A program made the position numbers and the translations under genes. Below the pieces are notes generated by a model, which worked only from the letters and a program-made list of their open reading frames with translations, was not told where the DNA came from and did no database searches. From Bacillota bacterium (lineage in GTDB: Bacteria > Bacillota > Clostridia > Oscillospirales > Acutalibacteraceae), in NCBI GenBank assembly GCA_021769885.1, contig JAETSA010000003.1:1-64000 (forward strand): a DNA stretch of 64,000 nt, read 5' to 3'. The number at the start of each line of letters is the position of its first letter. The first letter of the stretch is position 1. Below are positions 32,491 to 42,242 of the stretch, piece by piece.

Positions 32491-33095
32491 TACTGTTTCG
32501 ATTCCTTTCCGAGTTTTTCGACTGCCGCTTTGTAGTCTTCGTAGGTCATAAATGTATTGATGATTTTCAACATCGCGTTCGCGCTTGTGCGTTCGGGCAA
32601 ATCGAGTTGCCGCAAAAGTGCGCGGCGGCGTTCGGCGCTGTTTTGCCCGCCCGCAAGGCCGTCCTCCATAAAATCCGTTTTGGTGACTTCGCGGCAGCTC
32701 TCCGTCTGCGGCGCAGACTCAGCTGCCACGCCCGCTTTGCGAAGTGCTTCTAAAATCACCTCGGTACGCACGCCCTCCACACCGAGCTTGCCCTCTTTCG
32801 AGGGCGCGTCCTTGCGTTTTTCTTTCCCGAAAATGTCGGGAATGTACACGTGCGTGATGTACTGCGGCTCGACAATACCGCTTAAAAAAGAGCGAATCAC
32901 AAAGCCTGCCGAATCGCTGTCGGTCAGCACCAAAATACCGCGTTCGCGCGCAAGGCGGCGCACCAGCCGCTGTTTTTCTTTATCTTTAAATATCCCGAAG
33001 CCGTCCGTCGTGAGAATCACGGTATCAAACAGACCCGACAGCTTTATTTTATCATATTTTCCTTCGGTAATAATCGCTTCGCGCAATTTGATCAT
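32490..33095 (-). CDS. Toprim / DUF4093 protein, ribonuclease M5-like
   Basis: The 201-residue protein has an N-terminal toprim domain, with the glutamate in AIITEGKYDKIKL and the DxD motif in VLTDSDSAGFVIR, followed by a DUF4093 region. This is the arrangement of ribonuclease M5 (RnmV), which matures 5S rRNA in Firmicutes. RNase M5 genes commonly neighbour ksgA; here the gene follows holA by two bases, so the exact substrate is inferred. A linker of lysine, glutamate and arginine separates the two parts. The protein would act in the cytoplasm on structured RNA. Confidence 0.85.
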   Translation of the reverse strand: MIKLREAIITEGKYDKIKLSGLFDTVILTTDGFGIFKDKEKQRLVRRLARERGILVLTDSDSAGFVIRSFLSGIVEPQYITHVYIPDIFGKEKRKDAPSKEGKLGVEGVRTEVILEALRKAGVAAESAPQTESCREVTKTDFMEDGLAGGQNSAERRRALLRQLDLPERTSANAMLKIINTFMTYEDYKAAVEKLGKESKQ

Positions 33096-33097
33096 CG

Positions 33098-34141
33098 TTA
33101 TTTCGCCCTCGCCGCAGACAGCTGCACCAACAGCCGTTCTAATGTAATTCTCGGGTCGGCTACCCCGGATTTCAGTGCTGTATCCGCCGCACTCAGCATA
33201 TCCAAACAGCCGCGCAGCTGCCGAATATCCATTTTTGCCGCATCCCGCGCGGCGTTGCGCAAGCGAAACTCTTTGCCTTTATAATTGAAGAACTGCGCAG
33301 GGTATTCCGCACGTTCGCCGCCGTTTAGTGACAGCTTGACGCGGTACATATCGACATACGCGCCCACGAGCGTGCCGAGAATCATTTCGGGTTTTTCCTT
33401 CGCGGCAAACAGCTTATGGAGAATTTCCAAAGCGCGTGCGCAGTTGCCTGATACCAGTGCCTTAGAAAGGTCAAAAATATTGGCTTCCAAAGATTTTGTG
33501 GCGACGGCGTCAATATCTGCGCGGGTAATCTCCCCGCCGTTTTTGTAGTTGCACAGCTTTTCGAGCTCGCCGAGCAAAAGATTCAAATCGTTGCCGACGA
33601 TTTCGGCAAGATATGCCGCTTCGGTTCTCTCCAAACTGCACCCGCGCTTTTTCGCGCCCGATTGGAGCAATTTGCAAAGTGAAGTGCGGTCTAATTTGTC
33701 GAGCGGCACACTCACGCCGACCTTGTTGATTGTGCCTAAAACCGAACGCCATTTTGCGCTCTTTTTCGGGTTGACCTCAACGGTATCCTGCCAAAAGAGC
33801 AGGAGCGTGCTGTCGGGGACATCCGCTAAAAACTCGTCCATTTGCGCTTTATCGTCGCCCGAGAGTGCGTCCAGCGGGCAATCGCGCACAACAACGCACA
33901 TTTTCCCGCCGAAGGCAGGCAGAGTCTGGGCGGCATCCAGCACCTGGGAAACCGTTGCGCCGTCGCCGAAATCGAATTTTTTGAAATTGAAGCCTTCCAT
34001 ACCGGGGGTGACACATTTTTTCGGAACGGTATCCGCATAATGCTGTTTGAGATACCCCTCACTGCCGTACAGCAGGCACACGCGCGGAAAATCGCCGTTT
34101 TTCAGCATCTGTTTCCATTCAGTTTCGTGAAGCTCAGGCAT
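33098..34141 (-). CDS. holA: DNA polymerase III subunit delta
   Basis: The 347-residue protein matches HolA/YqeN. The AAA-like N-terminus includes VCLLYGSEGYLKQHY near residue 21, the central part has LPAFGGKMCVVVRDCPLD, and a helical C-terminal collar contains GNDLNLLLGELEKLCNY. Delta opens the sliding beta clamp within the clamp loader. The P-loop is degenerate, as expected for delta, which does not bind ATP. It lies between comEC and the toprim gene with two-base gaps on each side, the usual Firmicutes order comEC-holA. Confidence 0.95.
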   Translation of the reverse strand: MPELHETEWKQMLKNGDFPRVCLLYGSEGYLKQHYADTVPKKCVTPGMEGFNFKKFDFGDGATVSQVLDAAQTLPAFGGKMCVVVRDCPLDALSGDDKAQMDEFLADVPDSTLLLFWQDTVEVNPKKSAKWRSVLGTINKVGVSVPLDKLDRTSLCKLLQSGAKKRGCSLERTEAAYLAEIVGNDLNLLLGELEKLCNYKNGGEITRADIDAVATKSLEANIFDLSKALVSGNCARALEILHKLFAAKEKPEMILGTLVGAYVDMYRVKLSLNGGERAEYPAQFFNYKGKEFRLRNAARDAAKMDIRQLRGCLDMLSAADTALKSGVADPRITLERLLVQLSAARAK

Positions 34142-34143
34142 CC

Positions 34144-36351
34144 TCAGCCCCTCCTTGCATATTGAAATTCACCGCTCGGCGTAATCCAAAAAGAAAGACT
34201 GCCGTTTTCGGCTGTGGTATAGATATGGTTCGACTGTACACTTAAAAAATCTGCATTTTCGGGTGCGGCAGTGCTCATCACAATACATTCGAAATCCTTT
34301 GCACGGATGTTTTGCGGCACAGCGGCAGTGGTGATAAGCAGAGAGGCACTGTCGCCTTTGAAATCATTGGTATCACAAAACGAAACAAGCGCGGAAAAGG
34401 CACCGTAGGTAAGCTTCGCGTAGCTATACCCGCCTTGGCACTGCGCAAACACGTGCAGTTTACCGCCCGCAAGCGTGACGGCGGACTTTTGAATCGGCAG
34501 TTTTTCCGTGCCGAGCGGCAAGGTATCCGCGTGCAGTGTCTGCGCGTAATACAGTGTCCCGATTGGATACTGCGTGCCCACCGCGAGCGCAGTCGGCAAA
34601 TCGGTTTCCTCGGCATTCAGCAAAAACATCGCATCGATTTTTGTGGTCCCGTAGGAAGACAGTATACCACAAATTTCGGAATCTGCATAGTATTCCCCGC
34701 CCGAAAGCAATAAAACCGTTTCTCCCTGACAGCGCAAAACCACCGCCATACCCTCGCCGACATCGGCAACCGTCATTTGCAGAGTCTGTTCCGCCTGCGC
34801 GAACGGTACAAGATTGCAAAGCAGGAACAAAACTGCCATCAGGATGCAGGCAGCTCTGCGCAAATAGATGCGCTTTGTACGCACAAGCAAACCGACCGCC
34901 ACGCCGAAGAACAGCACCGAGAGCCAAAGCTTCATATAATTGGTGCGCACAGGCAACACGGAAAACGGCAATGCCGAAAGGTGTGCGGTCACCGACAGCA
35001 AATACTCGGCACAGCCGGACGAGGCGAACAACAGCGCATTGCCGAACGCCGCAAAATGCAGTACGCAAAAGAGCGCGCCGAGCATACCGCAGAACATACA
35101 AACACTGCCTACAGTGACCGAAAGCAAATTGGCAAGAATGGCCGCCGGGGAAAACACACCGAACGCCCACACCTGTACGGGCAAGGTGCATACTGCGGCG
35201 GCCGCAGTCACCGAAACGACGGAAGTGACAAAACGATACAGCTTTATCCATTTGCTTTTTCGGTGCCGCACGGGGCGGCTGAGCACGGCTTCCAGCCTCT
35301 TCGCGAACAGCAATATACCGACGGTCGCGCAGACGGACAGCAGTAAAGAAATATCGCGCGCGGCAAACGGATTGCAAAAAAGCATTGCCGCAAGCGCTAG
35401 ACCTACAGAATTATACGCATCGGCTTCGCGCCGAAACAATTCCGCTGAAAACATAGTCCCTGCCATAATCGCCGCACGCAAAACGGACGGTGCGCCGCCT
35501 GTAAGCACAGCGAAAAAAGCGACAAATAAAAGTCCCGACCACGCCCGCACCCGCCGACGGATACGCAGTTTTTTCAATGCCGTAAACAAATACATGGTCC
35601 ACGTAGACAAATGTAGTCCCGATACAACCAGCAAATGCGAAATGCCGACTGCACGAAAAGCATTTTCGCTTTGTGCAGTCAGCGCGGTTTTCACGCCGAA
35701 CGACATACAGGCAACCACGCCGCCCGCCGCATTCGGCAGTACCGTCAAAACCGCCTGCGTCAGTGCCGCGCGCATAGATAAAATTGAAGCGTACAGGCTT
35801 GTGTTTCCGTTTTTAACGACCGTCCATTCGCCGTCGGGATATACACCGCAAACGACGCCTTTGGCGCGGTAATACGCAGAAACGGCTTCGTTTTCCGTCC
35901 CGCCGCCGAGCAAAAACGGCTTTGCACGGAATGTGATGCTGTCTGTCGGCGCAATCTCCAACGGTGTACGGCTGACCAGACGAATTTTGCCGCGGAAGGG
36001 TTCGCCGTTTAAGGTCTGCACACGCAAAACCGCATAATATTTGCCGTTGTCCTGATACGGCAAATCGGCAAGCGCGCCGCTTACGGTGACTTCCTGCGCA
36101 TCCATCACGGTATTTTGCTGTGCCGTATATCGGCCATTCGCATTCCACAACAGCAGTATACAAATTGCCGCTGTAAGGAATGCGGTCGGCAGAGTCTTAT
36201 CCTTGCGTGACGGCTTGTATGCCAAAGAAAGCACAAAAGCGATAAGCGCGGCCGCAAACGCCGCACCCATCGCTTCTTTCTGTGGAAAAACAGGCATTAC
36301 AAACAAAGTAAATAATGCCGTAAAGCCAATGACACAAAACGGACGTGTCAT
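34144..36351 (-). CDS. comEC: ComEC/Rec2 DNA-uptake channel with a degenerate C-terminal hydrolase domain
   Basis: The protein, 735 residues from ATG 36351, begins with membrane segments. A DUF4131 OB-like domain follows (about 90-180). Then comes the polytopic competence domain with VGISHLLVVSGLHLSTW near residue 240, the signature of ComEC. The C-terminal metallo-beta-lactamase-like domain (about 520-730) has the strand TVADVGEGMAVVL but lacks the HxHxDH metal motif; FLLNAEETDLPTA stands at that place, so it is probably catalytically dead. ComEC carries single-stranded DNA across the membrane. No other competence genes are present here. I placed the start directly after the HIT stop instead of using an overlapping upstream frame. 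Confidence 0.92.
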   Translation of the reverse strand: MTRPFCVIGFTALFTLFVMPVFPQKEAMGAAFAAALIAFVLSLAYKPSRKDKTLPTAFLTAAICILLLWNANGRYTAQQNTVMDAQEVTVSGALADLPYQDNGKYYAVLRVQTLNGEPFRGKIRLVSRTPLEIAPTDSITFRAKPFLLGGGTENEAVSAYYRAKGVVCGVYPDGEWTVVKNGNTSLYASILSMRAALTQAVLTVLPNAAGGVVACMSFGVKTALTAQSENAFRAVGISHLLVVSGLHLSTWTMYLFTALKKLRIRRRVRAWSGLLFVAFFAVLTGGAPSVLRAAIMAGTMFSAELFRREADAYNSVGLALAAMLFCNPFAARDISLLLSVCATVGILLFAKRLEAVLSRPVRHRKSKWIKLYRFVTSVVSVTAAAAVCTLPVQVWAFGVFSPAAILANLLSVTVGSVCMFCGMLGALFCVLHFAAFGNALLFASSGCAEYLLSVTAHLSALPFSVLPVRTNYMKLWLSVLFFGVAVGLLVRTKRIYLRRAACILMAVLFLLCNLVPFAQAEQTLQMTVADVGEGMAVVLRCQGETVLLLSGGEYYADSEICGILSSYGTTKIDAMFLLNAEETDLPTALAVGTQYPIGTLYYAQTLHADTLPLGTEKLPIQKSAVTLAGGKLHVFAQCQGGYSYAKLTYGAFSALVSFCDTNDFKGDSASLLITTAAVPQNIRAKDFECIVMSTAAPENADFLSVQSNHIYTTAENGSLSFWITPSGEFQYARRG

Positions 36352-36353
36352 CT

Positions 36354-36692
36354 TTACACAAGCCGTTCGCCGAGATTTGCCCCCGACAGCACGTGGAAGT
36401 GCAGATGCAGAACCGTCTGCCCTGCGCCCGCACCGCAATTGTTGATAATGCGGTAGCTGTCTAATCCCAATTCTTTACACAGCTTCGGAATTACAGTGAA
36501 AATGTGTGCGACAACGTCCGCATTTTCCGCAGTGATTTCCTGCGCCGAAGCCAAATGCTGTTTCGGCACGACCAAAAAGTGCGTATCCGACTGCGGCGCA
36601 ATATCATAAAACGCGTAGCAAAGGTCATCCTCATACACTTTTTTCGAGGGAATCTCCCCCGCAATGATTTTACAGAATAAGCAATCTTCCAT
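36354..36692 (-). CDS. HIT family nucleotide hydrolase (HINT type)
   Basis: The 112-residue protein contains CLFCKIIAGEIPSKKVYEDD at its start and the histidine triad HLHFHVLSG near residue 98. It is a purine nucleoside phosphoramidase-like HINT protein, full length and cytoplasmic. It lies 17 bases downstream of alaS and directly before comEC in the same operon. HINT proteins can hydrolyse aminoacyl-AMP, so pairing with a tRNA synthetase may be meaningful, but that is inference. Confidence 0.95.
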   Translation of the reverse strand: MEDCLFCKIIAGEIPSKKVYEDDLCYAFYDIAPQSDTHFLVVPKQHLASAQEITAENADVVAHIFTVIPKLCKELGLDSYRIINNCGAGAGQTVLHLHFHVLSGANLGERLV

Positions 36693-36709
36693 CGGAATGC
36701 TCCTTACAA

Positions 36710-39349
36710 TTATTTGAGCAACGCTTTTACAATTTCGGAAGCGCCGCCGAGTGCCGCGTCCACCTTGGCCATATCCTTTGCACCCGCCATAGCGCTGTCG
36801 GGCTTGCCGCCGCCGCTGCCGCCTGCAAGACGCGCGATTTCACGGACAATGTTGCCCGCGTGCGCACCTTTCGCGACAGCGTCCTTACCGCAGGCACACG
36901 CAAAGGTCGCCGTGCCTTTTTCTTCATTTATACCTGCAAATACACAAACAATATCCGCGCCGTTTTCCTTTGCCTTGTCACACATAGAGCGCAAAGCGTC
37001 GGGTGTTTCTTTGCCGAGATTCTGCGCAATCAAACGTACACCGCCGAGGTCCTCGGCGTTTTTAAGCATCTCGCTTGCCTTATCTGCCGCCATTTGTGCG
37101 TGCAGAGTATCGAGCTCACGTGCAAGCGCTTTATTCTCTGCAACGGCCGCCGCCGCTTTGGAAACCAGCTCCGCAGGATTGTTGACCTTCAGTGCCGCCG
37201 CCGTATTGTAAATCGTTTCGAGATTTTGGTCGATATAGTCCATCACATTGAAGCCTGTGACCGCTTCGATACGGCGCACGCCCGATGCAACAGAGGTTTC
37301 GGATACAATTTTAAACAAACCGATATTACCCGTATTTGACACGTGCGTACCGCCGCAAAGCTCTGTGGAGAAATCGCCCGCCTTGACTACGCGAACAATA
37401 TCGCCGTATTTTTCGCCGAACAGTGCCATAGCACCGAGTTTTTTCGCTTCGTCAATCGGCATTTCGCGTGTTTCCACGGGGAGTGCCGCCAAAATGATTT
37501 CATTTACACGCTTTTCAACGGTTTTCAGTTCTTCGCTTGTCAGCGCAGAGAAATGCGTAAAGTCAAAACGCACATGGCGGTCGTTTACAAGCTGTCCCGC
37601 CTGCTCCACGTGACTGCCCAAGGCTTCGCGCAGTGCCGCCTGCAAAAGGTGCGCCGCCGTGTGGTTGCGCATCGTGGCACGTCTGGTACTTTCTTTCACC
37701 TGTGCCGTCACCGCCGCGCCGACGGAGAGCACCTCGCCCTCGGTCAATTTGCCGTGGTGCAAAATGACACCTTCGTGTGTCTTGGTGGTATTTTCAACGG
37801 TAAAGGTAAAGCCGTCACCCGAAATTGTGCCGACGTCGCCAACCTGTCCGCCGCTTTCTGCATAAAACGGTGTTTTCTCGAGAACCAATGTAGCCTCGGT
37901 TTCTGCGCCCGCAAATCTTTGCAACGCGCCCTCGGCGATAATTGCCGCAATTTCGGTATTCTCCGCAAAGGAAGTGTAGCCCGTAAATTCTGTGGCAGAC
38001 ATATCCTTTGTCACGTTCCCTGAACCGACCCACGCTTCTGCGCCTGCACCTTTATGCGCCGCACGCGCGCGGTTTTTCTGCTCAATAACCAATTCTTTCC
38101 AACGGGCTTCATCTACGGTCAATCCGCGTTCCTCGAGCAATTCCTTGGTTAAATCAATCGGGAAGCCGTAGGTATCGGACAGCAGGAACGCATCCTCACC
38201 CGAAAGGCAGGTGCCCGCAAGATTTTTGAGCATATCCTCCAGCACCGAAAGTCCTGTGTCAATGGTTTTGGCGAAGCTTTCTTCTTCCGCTTTAATCACG
38301 CTGACAATGAAGTCGCGTTTCTCCACAAGATTCGGGTACGCGGATTTATTTTCGTTGATGACTGTATCCGCTATTTCATAGAGGAAGGTATCCTGAATCC
38401 CGAGCAATCTGCCGTGGCGTGCCGCGCGGCGGAGCAGCCTGCGCAGAACATAGCCGCGCCCTTCGTTCGAGGGCATTACGCCGTCGCCAATCATCATAGT
38501 TGTGCTTCTGATGTGGTCGGTAATCACGCGCAGAGATATATCCTTGTTCTCGTCCTTATGATATTCCACATTCGCAATACGCATAATGTGTTTCATAATG
38601 TTCTGTACGGTGTCCACCTCAAAAAGATTGTCAACGCCCTGTGCAATGCAGGCGAGTCTTTCCAGCCCCATACCGGTGTCGATATTGGGATGGGCAAGCC
38701 TTGTATAATTATTGTTTCCGTCATTGTCAAACTGCGTGAAAACAAGATTCCAGACTTCCATAAATCTGTCACAGTCACAGCCTACCTTGCAGTCCGGCTT
38801 GCCGCAGCCATACTTTTCGCCGCGGTCATAGTGAATTTCCGAGCAAGGTCCGCACGGACCGGCCCCGTGCTCCCAAAAGTTGTCCGCCTTACCCATACGG
38901 TAAACATGAGACGGATCTACGCCGACAGTCTTTGTCCAGATGTCGTAAGCCTCATCGTCCTCTTCATAAACGGTAATATAAAGCTTTTCAGGCTCAATTT
39001 CCAAAATCTCTGTGAAAAATTCCCACGCCCACGGGATGACCTCATTTTTAAAATAGTCGCCGAACGAGAAGTTCCCGAGCATTTCAAAATATGTGCCGTG
39101 ACGGGCGGTTTTGCCGACATTTTCAATATCCGGTGTGCGGATGCACTTTTGGCAGGTGGTTACACGCGTTCTCGGCGGTGTAATCTCCCCTGTGAAATAT
39201 TTTTTCATCGGTGCCATACCGGAATTAATCAACAGCAGACTTTTGTCGTTCTGCGGAATCAGCGAAAAGCTCGGCAGGCGAAGATGCCCCTTGCTTTCGA
39301 AAAATGCGAGATACTTTTCTCTCAGTTCGTTAAGACCTGTCCATTCCAT
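36710..39349 (-). CDS. alaS: Alanyl-tRNA synthetase
   Basis: The 879-residue protein is full length. The class II aminoacylation core comes first (FFESKGHLRLPSFSLIPQND, then TYFEMLGNFSFGDYFK). The editing domain has HTAAHLL near residue 570 and CGGTH near 670, which bind zinc and clear Ser/Gly-tRNA. The C-terminal domain ends with a DHHA1 glycine-rich segment (LAGGSGGGKPDSAMAGAK). It is the first gene of the operon running to the asparaginase gene. A perfect promoter is found 58 bases upstream, and the short leader has no room for a T-box. Confidence 0.98.
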   Translation of the reverse strand: MEWTGLNELREKYLAFFESKGHLRLPSFSLIPQNDKSLLLINSGMAPMKKYFTGEITPPRTRVTTCQKCIRTPDIENVGKTARHGTYFEMLGNFSFGDYFKNEVIPWAWEFFTEILEIEPEKLYITVYEEDDEAYDIWTKTVGVDPSHVYRMGKADNFWEHGAGPCGPCSEIHYDRGEKYGCGKPDCKVGCDCDRFMEVWNLVFTQFDNDGNNNYTRLAHPNIDTGMGLERLACIAQGVDNLFEVDTVQNIMKHIMRIANVEYHKDENKDISLRVITDHIRSTTMMIGDGVMPSNEGRGYVLRRLLRRAARHGRLLGIQDTFLYEIADTVINENKSAYPNLVEKRDFIVSVIKAEEESFAKTIDTGLSVLEDMLKNLAGTCLSGEDAFLLSDTYGFPIDLTKELLEERGLTVDEARWKELVIEQKNRARAAHKGAGAEAWVGSGNVTKDMSATEFTGYTSFAENTEIAAIIAEGALQRFAGAETEATLVLEKTPFYAESGGQVGDVGTISGDGFTFTVENTTKTHEGVILHHGKLTEGEVLSVGAAVTAQVKESTRRATMRNHTAAHLLQAALREALGSHVEQAGQLVNDRHVRFDFTHFSALTSEELKTVEKRVNEIILAALPVETREMPIDEAKKLGAMALFGEKYGDIVRVVKAGDFSTELCGGTHVSNTGNIGLFKIVSETSVASGVRRIEAVTGFNVMDYIDQNLETIYNTAAALKVNNPAELVSKAAAAVAENKALARELDTLHAQMAADKASEMLKNAEDLGGVRLIAQNLGKETPDALRSMCDKAKENGADIVCVFAGINEEKGTATFACACGKDAVAKGAHAGNIVREIARLAGGSGGGKPDSAMAGAKDMAKVDAALGGASEIVKALLK

Positions 39350-39406
39350 TCGTGTTTACTCCTTAAAAACAGAAAATGACATACTTTCCTTTATATATAA
39401 TAACTG

Positions 39407-39435
39407 ATTATACAATTCATAAATTCCGTTGTCAA
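39407..39435 (-). promoter_or_regulatory. Consensus promoter of the alaS operon
   Basis: On the minus strand TTGACA (39435-39430) and TATAAT (39412-39407) are separated by 17 bases. Confidence 0.9.
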
Positions 39436-39456
39436 CTCAAAATCTGCGAAAAACGC

Positions 39457-39485
39457 TTGTTTTATATACGGTTTTCCGCTATAAT
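39457..39485 (+). promoter_or_regulatory. Promoter of the kinase-regulator-fhs operon
   Basis: TTGTTT (39457-39462) and TATAAT (39480-39485) are 17 bases apart. It is back-to-back with the alaS promoter, and the kinase TTG start lies 41 bases on. Confidence 0.75.
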
Positions 39486-39525
39486 CTAAAAGAATACAGT
39501 CAAACGCCGTCGGGAGGGCAAAATA

Positions 39526-41418
39526 TTGAATCCGATTGACAAAACGCAAAAGCGCAAAGCCAACATATATATGCTCTGCTTCGCGCTGTTTGCGGCGGCG
39601 GTGTTGCTCTTTGTCTATTTTTTCGGGCAAAACTCCGTAAAACGCGACAATGTCCAGTGTGAAAACGCCGTATTCGACTGCACGGCGGCGCGCGATTTGC
39701 ACGAGGCGCACCGCTATTATTTGGAGGGCGACTGGCAGTTCTTTTATCGGCAATGGATTAAAAGCGACGCTCTGTCCGCCGTAGAACCGACGGATTTTTT
39801 ACGTGTTCCCGGCTCGTGGGCAGGCAACCTGTTCCATCACACACCGTACGAGAACGGCGGATACGCCTCTTACCGATGCTTTGTACAGGGGCTTAAGACG
39901 GACAGTGCGCTCACGGTATATGTTCCGAACCTCGCCTGCGCCTATCGCGTGTATGCAGACGGAGAGCTGATTACCGAAAGCGGTATACTCTCGAAAACAC
40001 CGGGGGCAACAGATTCCAATGCCGCCGCCCTGCGTGAAAAGGTCTATTTGGACGAAGGGATGCACGAAATTATCATTGAGGTTTCGGGCGATGTCTTTTC
40101 AGGGTTGTATTTGCCGCCCATTCTCGCAGAATATACATATGAAAACAGCTATGTGAGCGGGATGCTGGCACTGCGCTATACGCTCATCGGCGCAATTTTC
40201 TATGCGGCAATCGTGCTGTTCGTCTTTTCAGGCGTCGTCAAGGTTCGCTTTTTCTCGCCGTGGCTGCCTATCTTGTTTGTGCTGATTGCATTTCGGATGA
40301 TGTTTTCTACCGAAGGGTACAGCATTACGCAGACCTGGCTCTATACGCTGGATTACGAAAAAATGCATTTGCTGACCTTTGCCAATCCGTTTATCATCAA
40401 GCTCTGTGCATTATTGTATTTCCGAGACGAATTAAAGCTGGACATTCCGCTTCGCTCGGTCATCGGCATTTCGGGATTTTTCGCGGCAATCATTCTCACG
40501 GCATACACATTCCCGCAAGCGGTTTTCAACAATTCTTATTTTTGGATTTTACAGCTCCTGTCCTCGGTCGCAGATATTTACATTCTCCGAAAGCTGTGCA
40601 ATGAGCTTGCCGCCGGTAAAAAAAATTCGGGAATTATATGCGGTGCCTATCTGTTTTTGCTGTGCGGCGTAAACGTCAACATTTTATATATGGGCGGTAT
40701 GATGTCTACGCGAACCTCGTCCTTTATGCCCATTTCCTTCACGCTGTTTGCACTGTTTATCACCGTGATACACACGCGGAATGCGATTTTGCTGTATCAG
40801 CGTGTACAGCGAACCAGACAGCTGGAGCGTGAATTGGAGCAAGCCAATATGGCGGTTATGATTTCACAAATTCAGCCGCATTTTCTGTATAACGCGCTCA
40901 ATACAATCAAGTCCCTGATTCGCCGCAATCCGAAAGCGGCAGAAGAGGCAGTGATTGACTTCTCCTATTACCTGCGCGGCAATATGGACAGCCTTTCACA
41001 CGCAGAGCCGATTCCGTTCCGCACGGAGCTGGAACATATTCATCATTACTGTAAAATCGAGCTGCTGCGGTTTCCCGACAAGCTGCATTTGGAATACGAC
41101 ATTGAAACCGATATCTTCGACGTACCGCCTTTGAGCATTCAACCGCTTGTGGAAAACGCAATTAAGCACGGCGTAACCAAACGCCCCGAGGGCGGCACGG
41201 TCAACATTCACGCTTACGAGGACAGCAAAAATTATATTGTCAGTGTAGAGGATGACGGTGTAGGCTTTGACCCGACCGTTGTCCTGAAAAAAGACGGACG
41301 TGCCCACGTGGGTCTGCCGAACACCTGTTACCGACTGGAGAGTATGCTGCACGCGAAGGTAGACATAAAAAGCAAAATCGGCGTCGGCACCACGGTAACC
41401 GTTCGAATCCCGAAATAA
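39526..41418 (+). CDS. Membrane sensor histidine kinase of the LytS/YehU type
   Basis: The 630-residue protein starts at TTG 39526 behind GGGAGGG. It has one N-terminal transmembrane segment (about 15-35). An extracytoplasmic beta-rich domain follows (about 55-210; LEGDWQFFY, LRVPGSWAG, YRVYADGELITESG), a jelly-roll as in 7TMR-DISM receptors. Then come seven membrane segments (about 215-420). The cytoplasmic kinase has the H-box QIQPHFLYNALNTIKSLI with phospho-histidine near 452, N-box ENAIKHGV near 543 and G-box VEDDGVGFDP near 574. The ligand is unknown; the jelly-roll suggests a sugar or other small molecule. It is followed 11 bases on by its response regulator. Confidence 0.92.
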   Translation: MNPIDKTQKRKANIYMLCFALFAAAVLLFVYFFGQNSVKRDNVQCENAVFDCTAARDLHEAHRYYLEGDWQFFYRQWIKSDALSAVEPTDFLRVPGSWAGNLFHHTPYENGGYASYRCFVQGLKTDSALTVYVPNLACAYRVYADGELITESGILSKTPGATDSNAAALREKVYLDEGMHEIIIEVSGDVFSGLYLPPILAEYTYENSYVSGMLALRYTLIGAIFYAAIVLFVFSGVVKVRFFSPWLPILFVLIAFRMMFSTEGYSITQTWLYTLDYEKMHLLTFANPFIIKLCALLYFRDELKLDIPLRSVIGISGFFAAIILTAYTFPQAVFNNSYFWILQLLSSVADIYILRKLCNELAAGKKNSGIICGAYLFLLCGVNVNILYMGGMMSTRTSSFMPISFTLFALFITVIHTRNAILLYQRVQRTRQLERELEQANMAVMISQIQPHFLYNALNTIKSLIRRNPKAAEEAVIDFSYYLRGNMDSLSHAEPIPFRTELEHIHHYCKIELLRFPDKLHLEYDIETDIFDVPPLSIQPLVENAIKHGVTKRPEGGTVNIHAYEDSKNYIVSVEDDGVGFDPTVVLKKDGRAHVGLPNTCYRLESMLHAKVDIKSKIGVGTTVTVRIPK

Positions 41419-41429
41419 GGAGGAAACAT

Positions 41430-42242
41430 ATGCATATCATTGCCGTAGACGATGAGCCGCTCGCATTGGCGGATCTTCGGGATATTTGTGAAAGCTTTTC
41501 GGAAACCGAAAGCTTTTTCGCATTTTCAAATCCTGCCGACGCACTATCCCACGCCACCGAGCACAAAGTCGATCTTGCATTTTTAGACATTGAAATGCCG
41601 GTTATGAAAGGGATAGAGCTTGCGAAACGGCTGAACCAAATCGACGCAGGCACGCGTATTGTATTTGTAACGGGCTTTAAGGAATATGCCTATGACGCGT
41701 TCACGGTAAACGCCGTCGGCTATGTACTCAAGCCCTTTTCAGAGGATATGATTCACCGTGAGCTTGCAAAGGTACTAAATACCATTCCCGCCGCACCGAA
41801 GGTGCACATACAGACCTTTGGATATTTCGATGTGTTTGTGCAAAGCCGTCCCGTGTATTTTTCGAGCAGTAAATCCAAAGAGCTTTTGGCACTGCTTGTG
41901 GACCGTCACGGCGGCTCGGTCAGCACAGAAAACGCCATTTCCTTACTGTGGCCAAACCGCGAATACGATGAAAGCGTGCAATCCTTATTCCGCAAGGTCT
42001 TAAAAAGCCTGCGCGTTTCGCTTGCGGATGCAGGCATTTCGGATATTCTTGTAGATGTGCGTAATCAGCGCAGTGTGGATATTGAAAAATTCTCCTGCGA
42101 TTTATACGACCTGCTCAAAAAAGAGCCCGCCGCCGTAGAGGGCTATTCAGGCGAATATATGCACGGCTACCCATGGGCACAAAGCACAAAAAATCATATA
42201 GACACCATTATAGGAGGAATCAGTTATGCTGACAGACATTGA
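41430..42242 (+). CDS. Response regulator with winged-helix and BTAD/SARP-like output
   Basis: The 270-residue protein has a receiver domain (1-115; DDE at 7-9, phospho-acceptor aspartate 53 in FLDIEMP, LKPF near 103). A C-terminal region follows (about 125-260; [33 protein letters not shown], then [27 protein letters not shown]). That is a trans_reg_C/SARP-type winged helix and not the LytTR domain usual for LytS partners. It would bind DNA on phosphorylation by the upstream kinase. Its last 17 bases overlap fhs, so fhs is translationally coupled and probably in the same transcript. Confidence 0.9.
   Translation: MHIIAVDDEPLALADLRDICESFSETESFFAFSNPADALSHATEHKVDLAFLDIEMPVMKGIELAKRLNQIDAGTRIVFVTGFKEYAYDAFTVNAVGYVLKPFSEDMIHRELAKVLNTIPAAPKVHIQTFGYFDVFVQSRPVYFSSSKSKELLALLVDRHGGSVSTENAISLLWPNREYDESVQSLFRKVLKSLRVSLADAGISDILVDVRNQRSVDIEKFSCDLYDLLKKEPAAVEGYSGEYMHGYPWAQSTKNHIDTIIGGISYADRH

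Noticed and set aside
34940-35872. 310-codon frame opposite comEC
   Set aside because: It is a shadow frame of a GC-rich membrane protein gene with low-complexity composition.
39350-39406. T-box riboswitch upstream of alaS
   Set aside because: The leader between promoter and start is only about 58 bases, and no specifier loop or T-box sequence is seen.
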